Shown here piece by piece: positions 56,972 to 64,000 of a stretch of 64,000 nt of DNA. Every line of letters starts with the position of its first letter. The first letter of the stretch is position 1. The DNA comes from a virus. The stretch is taken from the IMG/VR virus record IMGVR_UViG_3300020171_000005, positions 1-64,000 of that record; one strand, given 5' to 3'. Below the pieces are notes generated by a model. It worked only from the letters and a program-made list of their open reading frames with translations, did no database searches and was not told the DNA's origin. Position numbers and translations under genes: made by a program.

Positions 56972-57603
56972 AACACCCCCATAACCGCTAAACTCGATAC
57001 TATTATTGTCCAGTTATCATCTACCCAGGTCCTTGACAACCCACTGTACTTCTCAACCAATGTGGCTACTACTGCTCCAATGGCAGCTACCCAGTAAGGT
57101 GTAAATAACGTACCAACAAGTAGGCATGTTACTAACATCCCAACACTACCCCAATTACCTTTGACCTCTCTTCCGTAGACCTTAGCTCTTATAAGGCCGG
57201 TTACCATATCACCCCAAGCCATAAAGAGAATGGGGACAATAGCAAGATGTGGATTATCTAGCCATACCCACCCAATACATAGTGATAGCGTCCCCGCGAG
57301 TGGAAACCAGATCTCGGCGAGTGCATGTTGACGTGAGGTGCCACCAACACCTCTAAAGGTGGAAGGTCTTATAAGTCTGGCCCCCAATAGCAGCAAAGTA
57401 AATCCAGCTGAGAGGATAAGAGGGTACCAGGGGGTGGAAAACAACAACACACACAAGAGGTAGCCTAGGCCCCCTACACCATGGCCCACCTTACGGGATA
57501 TGTATTGAGGTACATGGTGGTCGTAGAGGATGTTACTGAGATAAAGACCTACCAGTACTGCTGCAGTTATGATAAATAGACCTGGGAGTTCGGAAATTAA
57601 CAT
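56950..57603 (-). CDS. Phytol/dolichol-kinase-like membrane protein
   Basis: 217 residues, about six membrane spans. Family marks: RKVGHG (37-42), WGDMVTGLIRAKVYGREVKG (130-149) with NWGSVGML after it, and E184 and DDN (195-197). This is the CTP-dependent prenol/dolichol kinase and phosphatidate cytidylyltransferase-like superfamily. It would phosphorylate an isoprenoid alcohol, giving the prenyl donor for the UbiA enzyme after a second phosphorylation. Confidence 0.8.
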   Translation of the reverse strand: MLISELPGLFIITAAVLVGLYLSNILYDHHVPQYISRKVGHGVGGLGYLLCVLLFSTPWYPLILSAGFTLLLLGARLIRPSTFRGVGGTSRQHALAEIWFPLAGTLSLCIGWVWLDNPHLAIVPILFMAWGDMVTGLIRAKVYGREVKGNWGSVGMLVTCLLVGTLFTPYWVAAIGAVVATLVEKYSGLSRTWVDDNWTIIVSSLAVMGVLWTTCLR

Positions 57604-57618
57604 CTTCTCTCCTCTTCT

Positions 57619-57672
57619 TCACTCTACACTCTTCAGAAAATCCCTGTAGTCAAATTCTGGCCACTTAGCCAT
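57619..57672 (-). CDS. Possible 17-residue peptide
   Basis: Starts MAKWPEFDYRDF with a strong GGAGGTGGATAA before the ATG, ends SVE. Could be a leader peptide for the prenol-kinase-like gene or a remnant. Short, so doubtful. Confidence 0.35.
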   Translation of the reverse strand: MAKWPEFDYRDFLKSVE

Positions 57673-57734
57673 TTTATCCACCTCCAGGTAATAATTTCCT
57701 AGCCCAACTAATAGCCTCAAGTAGACTCCAATCC

Positions 57735-57914
57735 CTAATGGATTTTCTTCTCTACTTCCGACATGATCCTCACCACTGTATTCTCAAGGAGTTCGTCCAA
57801 GTAAGCAGCAAAATCTGGAGTATTGATTGGTATCTGACGTCTAATATCAGCCTCATGTCTCATGAAGTCCAATAGCTTTAATTTCAACCTATTTGATAAT
57901 GGGGGTAATGTCAT
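57735..57914 (-). CDS. Small helical protein, possibly frameshifted
   Basis: 59 residues from MTLPPLSNRLKLKLLDFMRH to SEVEKKIH. GGAGGTGAGTA precedes the ATG, which overlaps the upstream stop. At its end the other frame (after AAGAAAA) reads SIRDWSLLEAISWARKLLPG and stops exactly before the ATG of the 57672 peptide. The longer product may be the intended one, by indel or frameshift. Confidence 0.55.
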   Translation of the reverse strand: MTLPPLSNRLKLKLLDFMRHEADIRRQIPINTPDFAAYLDELLENTVVRIMSEVEKKIH

Positions 57915-58351
57915 TACTCACCTCCAAGTTTCACATCATAACTGCTCAATATCCTCCCAACTTTCGACAACAACCTATTGAAGATACTCAGATCCCTTAT
58001 TGCGTAATTCCCCACCACTTTGACATCCCCTTTGGCTCTTGCTCTTGAAAAGGCCACAGGGTTACCATTAAGTAGTTCCTGACATACATTAACGAAAGGA
58101 TCCACTCCCTCAAAGACAATTACAGTCCGGGTGTTATCTAGGCTCTCGGTAGGGATCAACCTCCCACCTTTTACCTCAAAGATCTTAGTCCATTTGTTAT
58201 CTCCACGAATCATTATAACACCCTTACGACCTTCACCAAGCTCAGTTTCCTCGGAAGTAACTACCTCAGGGGCAAAGCGATCTTGAACCTTGAGAATAAA
58301 ATCAAAGAGGTCTTCGACCTCAGCTAACTTCTCAACGTCAGTCTTTGGCAT
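57914..58351 (-). CDS. SCP2-like lipid-binding protein
   Basis: 145 residues. The C-terminal two-thirds follow the SCP2 sterol-carrier fold: GVIMIRGDNKWTKIFEVKGG, TVIVFEGVDPFVNVCQELLN, then KGDVKVVGNYAIRDLSIFNR. SCP2 domains bind fatty acyl or isoprenoid lipids in a cavity. In this operon it is a natural candidate to carry the product or precursor of the PKS/UbiA enzymes. No signal peptide. Confidence 0.7.
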   Translation of the reverse strand: MPKTDVEKLAEVEDLFDFILKVQDRFAPEVVTSEETELGEGRKGVIMIRGDNKWTKIFEVKGGRLIPTESLDNTRTVIVFEGVDPFVNVCQELLNGNPVAFSRARAKGDVKVVGNYAIRDLSIFNRLLSKVGRILSSYDVKLGGE

Positions 58352-58686
58352 CAGTCCTCCTTGTCCTCTTCTTCGAACTTCTCTACTTCATCATACTCTC
58401 CTGCCCATGTTTCTAGTAGAGTTCGACGTCTGTCTAGGTACGTCTCCTGAGCAATCACCATCTGCATCTCCACCTGGCTTTTACCAGCACGCTTGGCTTC
58501 TGCCACCAAGAGTGGATGCCCTATGGGGTATTTCACCTCTGTCTCTTTCAAAGCATTGCGCCATATCTCTTTTACCTCTGGTGCTGCCGTTTTAGGAGGA
58601 CCATACTCTCTCTTCTGCATGGCAATCTTAGGGACTGGGGGACCCTCCCAAGGTGGCTGAGGAAGAAAGTCGCTAAGCTTTGGCAC
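58351..58686 (-). CDS. Motif protein, MPKL-FLP-WEGPPVPK N-terminus
   Basis: 111 residues beginning MPKLSDFLPQPPWEGPPVPK, then a charged helical body (QVEMQMVIAQETYLDRRRTL) and an acidic end EEEDKED. Overlaps the lipid carrier by 1 base and the Mrp-like gene by 14. Confidence 0.65.
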   Translation of the reverse strand: MPKLSDFLPQPPWEGPPVPKIAMQKREYGPPKTAAPEVKEIWRNALKETEVKYPIGHPLLVAEAKRAGKSQVEMQMVIAQETYLDRRRTLLETWAGEYDEVEKFEEEDKED

Positions 58687-59485
58687 TTTTTCTCCTTCTT
58701 GCTAAAGTCAATAGAATTCGGTACGGGAGATTGGAAACCGGAGTAACCTTCAAGTAAGTAGGATCCACCTCCATCAGGTTATCTACAACTCCATCTAAGG
58801 TCGGAAATCCCATACTTGGGAGTACATGAGGAATGGAACCGAGGTAAGGAATCCCTTGAGACTCACAAAAGGCTTTTATATCCTCCTCGCCCAGATCATA
58901 GAGGTCAATCTTCTCTCCATCATGTGGACATTCTACATACACTTGGTTACCAATAAGACCCAATACCGGAACATGAAGATCTTTAAGAAGAGATACAGTT
59001 CTAAGAAGATCCGCTATGGCTGTCGTTGCCGGTTGGGTTACAAGGACTACCCCAAAGAGACCTTTAATCATCAATGCAGCATGAACGAATTTGGCAGTAG
59101 TCGGAGGAGTATCCATTATGAGGTAATCAAGAGGACCATCCACATCCCAATTTATTACCCCTGGGGTGGTTATCTCCATAATATCCTTTATGGTAGATTC
59201 CTCGTCCATAGAGACTGCTTGGTCTGAAGGGAATATAAAGGCAGAAGATACCAATGGGAAACCCTCTGGAGAAATAATTGGTTGTATAATGTCGCCCACT
59301 CCAGCATCGAGGACTAACCCGTGACGTGGGTCAATTCCAAGTTCCACATGAAGATTCGGGGCTACCCAGTCCGTATCTAAGAACCCGACTTTGAGGTTTT
59401 TGCTTTTGAGGGCTCGACCGAGAGCTACACATACTTTGGATTTCCCAACTCCACCCTTGGTAGCCATCACTGGTATCGTCCTCAT
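58673..59485 (-). CDS. Mrp/NBP35-MinD-type ATPase
   Basis: 270 residues. Deviant Walker A KGGVGKS (10-16), LDTDWVAPNLHVELG, LIMDTPPTT, and the block CPHDGEKIDLYDLGEEDIKA followed by GIPYLGSIPH, which matches Mrp/ApbC iron-sulfur carriers. In Mrp this block starts CPHC; here C186 is followed by Asp, so the cluster-binding CxxC is broken. Partition (ParA-like) or Fe-S loading role for the nearby metalloproteins is open. Its own promoter diverges from the plus-strand unit. Confidence 0.75.
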   Translation of the reverse strand: MRTIPVMATKGGVGKSKVCVALGRALKSKNLKVGFLDTDWVAPNLHVELGIDPRHGLVLDAGVGDIIQPIISPEGFPLVSSAFIFPSDQAVSMDEESTIKDIMEITTPGVINWDVDGPLDYLIMDTPPTTAKFVHAALMIKGLFGVVLVTQPATTAIADLLRTVSLLKDLHVPVLGLIGNQVYVECPHDGEKIDLYDLGEEDIKAFCESQGIPYLGSIPHVLPSMGFPTLDGVVDNLMEVDPTYLKVTPVSNLPYRILLTLARRRKSAKA

Positions 59486-59529
59486 AAGCCATACTCCTAA
59501 TGTTATTGCTGGCGTTCTTATAGTTCCAT

Positions 59530-59557
59530 ATTATCATACTATTACCTCCCTTGTCAA
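59530..59557 (-). promoter_or_regulatory. Leftward promoter of the Mrp/lipid cassette unit
   Basis: TTGACA (59557-59552), 16-bp spacer, GATAAT (59535-59530) on the minus strand. Confidence 0.7.
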
Positions 59558-59582
59558 GGTCTAATTCTGACTTTAGCCCTCC

Positions 59583-59611
59583 TTGACAAGTTACATTATA
59601 TGTAGTACAAT
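59583..59611 (+). promoter_or_regulatory. Rightward promoter
   Basis: TTGACA (59583-59588), 17-bp spacer, TACAAT (59606-59611). CCTTGACAAG at 59581-59590 recurs in inverted orientation (CTTGTCAAGG, 59550-59559) at the leftward -35, so both -35 regions share one operator-like arm. Confidence 0.8.
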
Positions 59612-59639
59612 AATAGAAAGTAACCTAAGGAGGCTAACT

Positions 59640-59825
59640 ATGTCCCCAGAAGCCCGCGTGTTCCGCCCAAGATCAGAGACTGAAGACAAAATGATAACCA
59701 GCTTACTGAAGGTTCATCACTTAGAAGGTCATATACAGAGGCCAAGTTGGACACAACTCGTTTCGTATCTTCTGAATAGGGACCTATCTGAGATACGAAA
59801 CAAGCGTAAGCAGAGAGTAAAATAG
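59640..59825 (+). CDS. Small basic protein
   Basis: 61 residues from the ATG at 59640 (AAGGAGG upstream; the frame's earlier ATG lies in the -35). Helical, with SWTQLVSYLLNRDLSEIRNK, resembling a short ribbon-helix-helix or ParB-like accessory; opposite an Mrp/ParA-type gene. Confidence 0.6.
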   Translation: MSPEARVFRPRSETEDKMITSLLKVHHLEGHIQRPSWTQLVSYLLNRDLSEIRNKRKQRVK

Positions 59826-59843
59826 CATCAGGAGGTTATTAGA

Positions 59844-61067
59844 ATGGTAACATCTACGCAACGCTGTTATATCTGTCCGGCCCACCCTGAAAAGCCCTAT
59901 TCTTCATGGAGAAAATTCAGGGGGCACTGGAGCACCCAACACAAAGGCCAGGAGTGTCCTCCACGTGAGGAATTCCTGCAGGAGGTGGAAAGAGAGGAGT
60001 TCTTAGAACAGAAGAAGGAGTTTAAGAGGGAAGGTGGATTCCCTCCTGAGGTGGAAACAACCTATGGTAAAGATATACCTAATGTTGGAGGAGGAGGAGA
60101 ACTACCTGAGGACCCAGTACTAAGGCTAGCTACCATCCTAGATGTCCATGGAGTAGAGAAAGCTGCCAGAGACAACCTCCTGGCCATATTCCAACTTCAT
60201 CCAGGCTACAAGGATAATCCAGTCAACCTTCATTACTTGTTAACTGCGAAGTTAGCCAGAAGATTCCACTCAAGCATCCCCATGATGATAAGTGAGTTTA
60301 CTGCTCAAGAGGCCAGCTACCCCGAGGGTATCCCATTTGCGGGAATGCAACCTGGAGGTGGATATGGGTCAATGCCACCTTTTATGATGGGCGGAGGATA
60401 TCAACCTTACTATCCACCTAACTATTATCCTAGACAGCCTATAGGTGGAAGAGAAATGGCAGAAGAAGAACCTAGACACAGGGCTCGTGAGTCCAATCCA
60501 GTACAGGACGCAGTAGCTCTACTGGGGACCATAATTAAGCTCAAGGATGATCTAATCCCGGATGATAGGGGAGTAGGCCAGCAGGTCCAGGAGATTTTTG
60601 AGGGCTTTAGAGCTACTGTTGAAGAAGTAACTAAGGACTCCAGAGACCAACAGGACAAGCTGCTCGAGAGAATGGAGAGGATGGAGGAGAAAAATAAGGA
60701 GAACCTCGAGTCCATCAAAGAAGAGCTTCATAGGGCTGAGACAGGAAGACTCCAAGATAGGATCACATCCCTAGAGGAATCAAAGGATGAAGAAAGGAGT
60801 GAGGGACTGGGTTCTTTGCTTAAAGAAGCAGGTGAGGGGATAGGTACCCAGGTGGATGGGCTAAGGCAAAGTGTTTCTCAAGGGATGGATAAACTCGGTA
60901 CATTGGCCGAGAAGATAGTTACTGTAGAGGGGCTCCCCAGTGCCCCCATCGGGAGAGTAAAGGGAAAGACCAGCGCCTCTAGGACCATAAATGATGCTTC
61001 AGAGTTGATGAGGGCTGAAGAGGAGGTAGAGGCTCTAGCCAAGGAGCTAGAAGGGACAGTTTCTTAA
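59844..61067 (+). CDS. Zinc finger, low-complexity and coiled-coil protein
   Basis: 407 residues. CYICPAHPEKPYSSWRKFRG with HWSTQH gives a C2H2-like finger (8-34); an acidic coil; a helical region (90-150); a Gly/Met/Pro/Tyr-rich stretch (GGGYQPYYPPNYYP, about 170-200); then a long coiled coil (about 220-330). Looks like a scaffold or phase-separating structural protein rather than an enzyme. Unknown. Confidence 0.6.
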   Translation: MVTSTQRCYICPAHPEKPYSSWRKFRGHWSTQHKGQECPPREEFLQEVEREEFLEQKKEFKREGGFPPEVETTYGKDIPNVGGGGELPEDPVLRLATILDVHGVEKAARDNLLAIFQLHPGYKDNPVNLHYLLTAKLARRFHSSIPMMISEFTAQEASYPEGIPFAGMQPGGGYGSMPPFMMGGGYQPYYPPNYYPRQPIGGREMAEEEPRHRARESNPVQDAVALLGTIIKLKDDLIPDDRGVGQQVQEIFEGFRATVEEVTKDSRDQQDKLLERMERMEEKNKENLESIKEELHRAETGRLQDRITSLEESKDEERSEGLGSLLKEAGEGIGTQVDGLRQSVSQGMDKLGTLAEKIVTVEGLPSAPIGRVKGKTSASRTINDASELMRAEEEVEALAKELEGTVS

Positions 61068-61081
61068 GGAGGTAAGCCACA

Positions 61082-61336
61082 GTGGGCATAATGGACAACA
61101 TTCTAAGAGAGGTAGGATTAAGTAGAACAAGGAGGACCAAGAGGAGGTCTGGCTTGCATTTCCCCCCTAGTCCTGGAGAAATTAAAGAACAAGCTGAGAA
61201 GATTATGAGTGGCTTGAGCGAGTTAAAGGAAGTACCTAAAGCCCTAATGGACAAAGCGGTAGAGGCTGAAGAGGAGTTTAGGAGTGCAGATAAGGCATTT
61301 AGGGGCACGAGGTTCAAGGGGAAGGGGAGGAGATAG
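61082..61336 (+). CDS. Small basic protein
   Basis: 84 residues from GTG at 61082 (AAGGAGG nine bases upstream) or from the ATG at 61091. Basic start (SRTRRTKRRSG), Pro-rich patch (HFPPSPGE), helical end. May be a partner of the coiled-coil protein. Confidence 0.6.
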   Translation: MGIMDNILREVGLSRTRRTKRRSGLHFPPSPGEIKEQAEKIMSGLSELKEVPKALMDKAVEAEEEFRSADKAFRGTRFKGKGRR

Positions 61337-61505
61337 AGCAGGACTCTCTCCACCGCTCTAGCTTTTCCAGTTCGTTCACAATCTCACAGTGTCTCTGGTA
61401 CCTATCAGGCATCTCCTTATTTGACGCGTCGTAGATTATCTTTTTCTGTTCAAGGAGGTGGCTCCTGGCTTTCCCGTACCAACTGTTATTGTTAGAGACT
61501 CCCAC
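61314..61505 (-). CDS. Small helical protein
   Basis: 63 residues, coiled-coil-like (HCEIVNELEKLERWRESC). Overlaps the convergent plus-strand gene by 23 bases and the helicase by 14. Reasonable but unproved. Confidence 0.5.
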   Translation of the reverse strand: MGVSNNNSWYGKARSHLLEQKKIIYDASNKEMPDRYQRHCEIVNELEKLERWRESCSISSPSP

Positions 61506-63081
61506 TTCTCACTGCCTCACGCCACCAAGAAGGAAAGATATGTCCACTTCTAGCTACTAATTCACCAAACTGAGCATCATAGATGTAGCTTACAGACCAA
61601 TCCCCAAGGCTCCGAGTAGCTCTACCAGTCATTTGGACTAACGTACGCGCTGTTCTCCTAGCATACCAAAGAGGGCCATCAGAGAAGGCATGCAACCTCC
61701 GGTTTACCTGGGGACTACCCAAGTTGGGGTAGGGGATCTTCGGTACCATTATTACCCTACAGAGATCCCCTGGAAGGTCTACCCCACGGTCCATACTGGG
61801 GGAAATAAACACGATGGGTTTATTATACCCCTTGAACCTCTCTAGGGCTTGGGCTCTGTCATCCTTATCATGCGTCATCAGTCCATGGTATTGAGGACGA
61901 AGATAGTCCATCAGGAAGTTCCTAAGGTCATAGCTTACTGCATGTATTAGGACTTTCTCCTTAGGGTATTCCTTCAAGGTTGTCTCTATTGCATCACCCA
62001 ACTTAGGATATGCACTACCCTTAGTATTATGAGTCACACTTGCCACTGGGATGTAATTTACCCACCTAGACTCCGCCGGGAATGGAGAGTCGAGGGATAC
62101 AGAGTCCACATCCCAGGAATGTAAACCCAACTCAATTGCCATAGCTTGTGGTCCCATTATAGTAGCGCTCATACCGAGAGACCTTTGAGTGTGCCCCCAG
62201 AGATTACTTGGAGCAAAACCTCCGATTTTTACTGGCTTAAAGACTATAGGTCCAAGGGACTTACGGTACTTATTCTCCTCTTGCTCCATTACCCAGTTGT
62301 CATTCAAGCTGCTAGAGAGGAACTCCAACCTACGGCTAGTCCTCTTTAACCTCATAAGATCTTTGAGCTTAGCTGGACTAAGACTATTAGGTGGACCTAC
62401 CTTCTCTATCTCCTTGATAATTCTAAGCGCTACCTCTTTTATCCATTCCACCCAGGAATCTAATTTGGTCTTATAACGTGGAGGGCCTATGTCTAGCCTT
62501 TTCATGAGATAGGGAGTTATCGAGACCTCTATAAAGCTCATTAGGTGATCTTCAATTCGGTCACACTCATCCATTATAAGGTAACTGAGGTTACTAAAGC
62601 CGCCAACGTAATTTGCCTCAGAAAGAAATAGAGGGTAATTGAGTACGCACATCGGAGCCCTTAATGCCTTACGTTTCTGTTTCAGGTAAGGACAATCTGC
62701 CTCAAAGTCACAGTCATCTCCATGCAGATAGTCAGAGCAGATCTCAGAAGTCACCCCTCTCCCATCATCAAATAGAGCTGGAAAATGTAGACAGGGGTAG
62801 TTGTTACGGCCCTTCAGAGTGGGGACATTGAAGTCAATTTCTATCTGGTCTTGAAGTTGCTTCGTTGAGACCAGATAGACGGATCGTGGTCGGTCCATTA
62901 GGGCGTGGGAGGTCATAGCAAGAAGAGACTTACCGATGCCAGTCGGGGCTTCTACCGAATACAGAGGTTTATCTGAGACAATTATCTTCTGGGCAACCTC
63001 CAGTTGGTTTTCTCGGTAGGATGGGAACTTCTGTGCATCAAACCCAAAGTCAGCAGGGACTACCATTTTCCTCCTATCCAT
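61492..63081 (-). CDS. XPD/DinG-type Fe-S helicase
   Basis: 529 residues. Motif I APTGIGKS (45-52); four cysteines C97, C115, C124 and C130 placed as in the 4Fe-4S domain of XPD/DinG; motif II LIMDECDR (DECD 171-174); motif VI QMTGRATRS near the C-terminus. A 5'-3' superfamily 2 helicase for replication or repair. Its upstream region carries the duplicated 26-bp palindromic repeat. Confidence 0.85.
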   Translation of the reverse strand: MDRRKMVVPADFGFDAQKFPSYRENQLEVAQKIIVSDKPLYSVEAPTGIGKSLLAMTSHALMDRPRSVYLVSTKQLQDQIEIDFNVPTLKGRNNYPCLHFPALFDDGRGVTSEICSDYLHGDDCDFEADCPYLKQKRKALRAPMCVLNYPLFLSEANYVGGFSNLSYLIMDECDRIEDHLMSFIEVSITPYLMKRLDIGPPRYKTKLDSWVEWIKEVALRIIKEIEKVGPPNSLSPAKLKDLMRLKRTSRRLEFLSSSLNDNWVMEQEENKYRKSLGPIVFKPVKIGGFAPSNLWGHTQRSLGMSATIMGPQAMAIELGLHSWDVDSVSLDSPFPAESRWVNYIPVASVTHNTKGSAYPKLGDAIETTLKEYPKEKVLIHAVSYDLRNFLMDYLRPQYHGLMTHDKDDRAQALERFKGYNKPIVFISPSMDRGVDLPGDLCRVIMVPKIPYPNLGSPQVNRRLHAFSDGPLWYARRTARTLVQMTGRATRSLGDWSVSYIYDAQFGELVARSGHIFPSWWREAVRSGSL

Positions 63082-63098
63082 TTGTCTATACTATATTG

Positions 63099-63156
63099 TA
63101 CCTACACTGTAGGTGTGTAGGTAGCCTACGTACCTACACTGTAGGTGTGTAGGTAG
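63099..63156. repeat. Duplicated 26-bp palindromic repeat
   Basis: Two identical 26-bp copies (63099-63124 and 63131-63156), 32 bases apart in register, about three helical turns. Each holds the 15-bp palindrome ACCTACA-C-TGTAGGT plus a third half-site AGGTAG. Located just upstream of the helicase gene: operator or iteron-like origin site. Confidence 0.75.
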
Positions 63157-63184
63157 GATTGTTATGTAAACTTGTAGATACACA

Positions 63185-63793
63185 CTATCCACGTCTCAAC
63201 CACTTCTCGAAAAACTGTATTTCCTGAATAAACGACTCCCTCCACTTGAGCGGAACCCAAGCTGGGTCAAGTGATTGAGCCAAACCTGTGACTAAGCAAA
63301 GTATAGCAATTTTGCTCTTCGGTAACCCAATATCTTCCGCCATGTTACTAACTCTTGAAGTAAAGTTCTTGTTCCTTGCGTAGATACTGTGACTGCTTAT
63401 TTCTTGTGGACCAAGCGAGAAAGGGTATACTCCTCCTCTCCTAATCCTAAATTCTCTTAGCCCGTCATCTGCAGAAAACATAATGGCTTGGTCCAATCTA
63501 TTAGCAAGACCAGGATTCCTACCAACCAAATCCTCTATGATGGGGACACCTACACAAAGAGTTATTCTTTCTACATTAGCCAGGCTTCTAGGGTACATCT
63601 CAGCTACTCTCCTGATGTGGGCCATTATCGCGACAATTACTGTAGGTAGGCCCCTTACAGCTATCCTAACATCATCCTCATCATTTTCACCCCCTTGTGG
63701 ACTACTACTAAATGACCACTCAAGTGAGGGTCCTCCAAATGGGGTGGCAGGCCCAGTATACGCACCGAAGGGTATTGGAAGTTCCATAACCAT
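63185..63793 (-). CDS. Hypothetical protein, Pro/Gly N-terminus
   Basis: 202 residues. N-terminus LPIPFGAYTGPATPFGGPSL is shared in style (TPFGG) with the 50558 protein; middle with RIAVRGLPTVIVAIMAHIRR and ITLCVGVPIIEDLVG; C-terminus aromatic and basic. AAAGGGGTGATCAC precedes the ATG. Function unknown. Confidence 0.6.
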   Translation of the reverse strand: MVMELPIPFGAYTGPATPFGGPSLEWSFSSSPQGGENDEDDVRIAVRGLPTVIVAIMAHIRRVAEMYPRSLANVERITLCVGVPIIEDLVGRNPGLANRLDQAIMFSADDGLREFRIRRGGVYPFSLGPQEISSHSIYARNKNFTSRVSNMAEDIGLPKSKIAILCLVTGLAQSLDPAWVPLKWRESFIQEIQFFEKWLRRG

Positions 63794-63860
63794 GTGATCA
63801 CCCCTTTAACTCTTATCTTTACCATTTAGCTCAAATCTGTAAAGTAAAATTGTCTACAGG

Positions 63861-64000
63861 ATCAGTCACCATTGACTTTCTCGAAGCGATAAAGGAGTTC
63901 ATCACCGCCCCCATAGTAAACAACAGCCCGGTACTGTTCTATAAATTCCCCATAAGAAATACCAGCCTTCCTAGCCAATTTCCTTATGAAATCACGAGGC
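63861..64000 (-). CDS. Partial protein cut by the window edge
   Basis: The last 45 codons of a minus-strand gene: PRDFIRKLARKAGISYGEFI and further, ending KVNGD. The composition looks coding; the start lies beyond the window. Confidence 0.6.

Noticed and set aside
59640-59825. ParB centromere-binding protein
   Set aside because: Too short and lacking ParB boxes; only its position opposite an Mrp/ParA-type ATPase suggested it.

Overview
The window reads as part of a large double-stranded DNA bacteriophage (or phage-derived element) of an uncultivated bacterium. Evidence: dense, short, mostly overlapping genes; strong AAGGAGG ribosome-binding sites; textbook TTGACA/TATAAT promoters; a phage-type replication and recombination set; and a 20-kb block of tail-fibre and decoration-like beta proteins. 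A lipoprotein, and a tail protein with CARDB-like, InlB-repeat-like and FN3-like domains, resemble surface proteins of environmental Chloroflexota, but the host assignment is only a guess. I recognise no terminase, portal, major capsid protein of known fold, tape measure, lysin, tRNA or CRISPR array, so part of the genome probably lies outside the window or is too divergent to name.

Layout. (1) 1-530, plus strand: two small genes, a terminator and a palindrome cluster. (2) 749-22307, minus strand: early/accessory block. It holds an AAA+ ATPase, an XPF-like nuclease, a recombination trio (DUF669-like, Sak4-like ATPase, Cas4/RecB-like nuclease), a small HTH regulator on an apparently leaderless transcript, about 40 small proteins (many with zinc ribbons, four sharing one HTH-like domain), a tyrosine recombinase followed by a roughly 290-nt structured RNA-like element, and a lipoprotein. 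Four near-identical promoters serve this block. (3) 22499-29632, plus strand: nucleotide metabolism and replication (all-alpha dUTPase, deoxyribosyltransferase-like protein, ThyX, two ThyA-superfamily paralogues, dCMP deaminase, HNH protein, and a uracil-DNA glycosylase/DNA polymerase A fusion). (4) 29692-50528, minus: virion-like proteins, including an 18-repeat fibre, jelly-roll-like proteins, duplicated beta-domain proteins, a caspase/gingipain-like peptidase and a 668-residue multidomain protein. (5) 50558-59485, minus: an unusual lipid-type cassette (reductase-type SDR, UbiA prenyltransferase, type III polyketide synthase, prenol-kinase-like membrane protein, SCP2-like lipid carrier) mixed with a HiPIP-like protein, a ferritin-like protein, a HELGH metallopeptidase and an Mrp-like ATPase. 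(6) 59640-61336, plus: three genes under a divergent promoter. (7) 61314-64000, minus: an XPD/DinG-type iron-sulfur helicase and others, preceded by a duplicated palindromic repeat.

The two most striking observations are these. First, a phage-carried gene set that could build or modify a prenylated aromatic lipid, with a candidate carrier. Second, a short peptide, consensus P-W-E-G-P-P-L-P-(R/K) often followed 5-7 residues later by a hydrophobic residue and W-P, that recurs in at least seven otherwise unrelated proteins across 58 kb. Neither is a system I can name from known phages.
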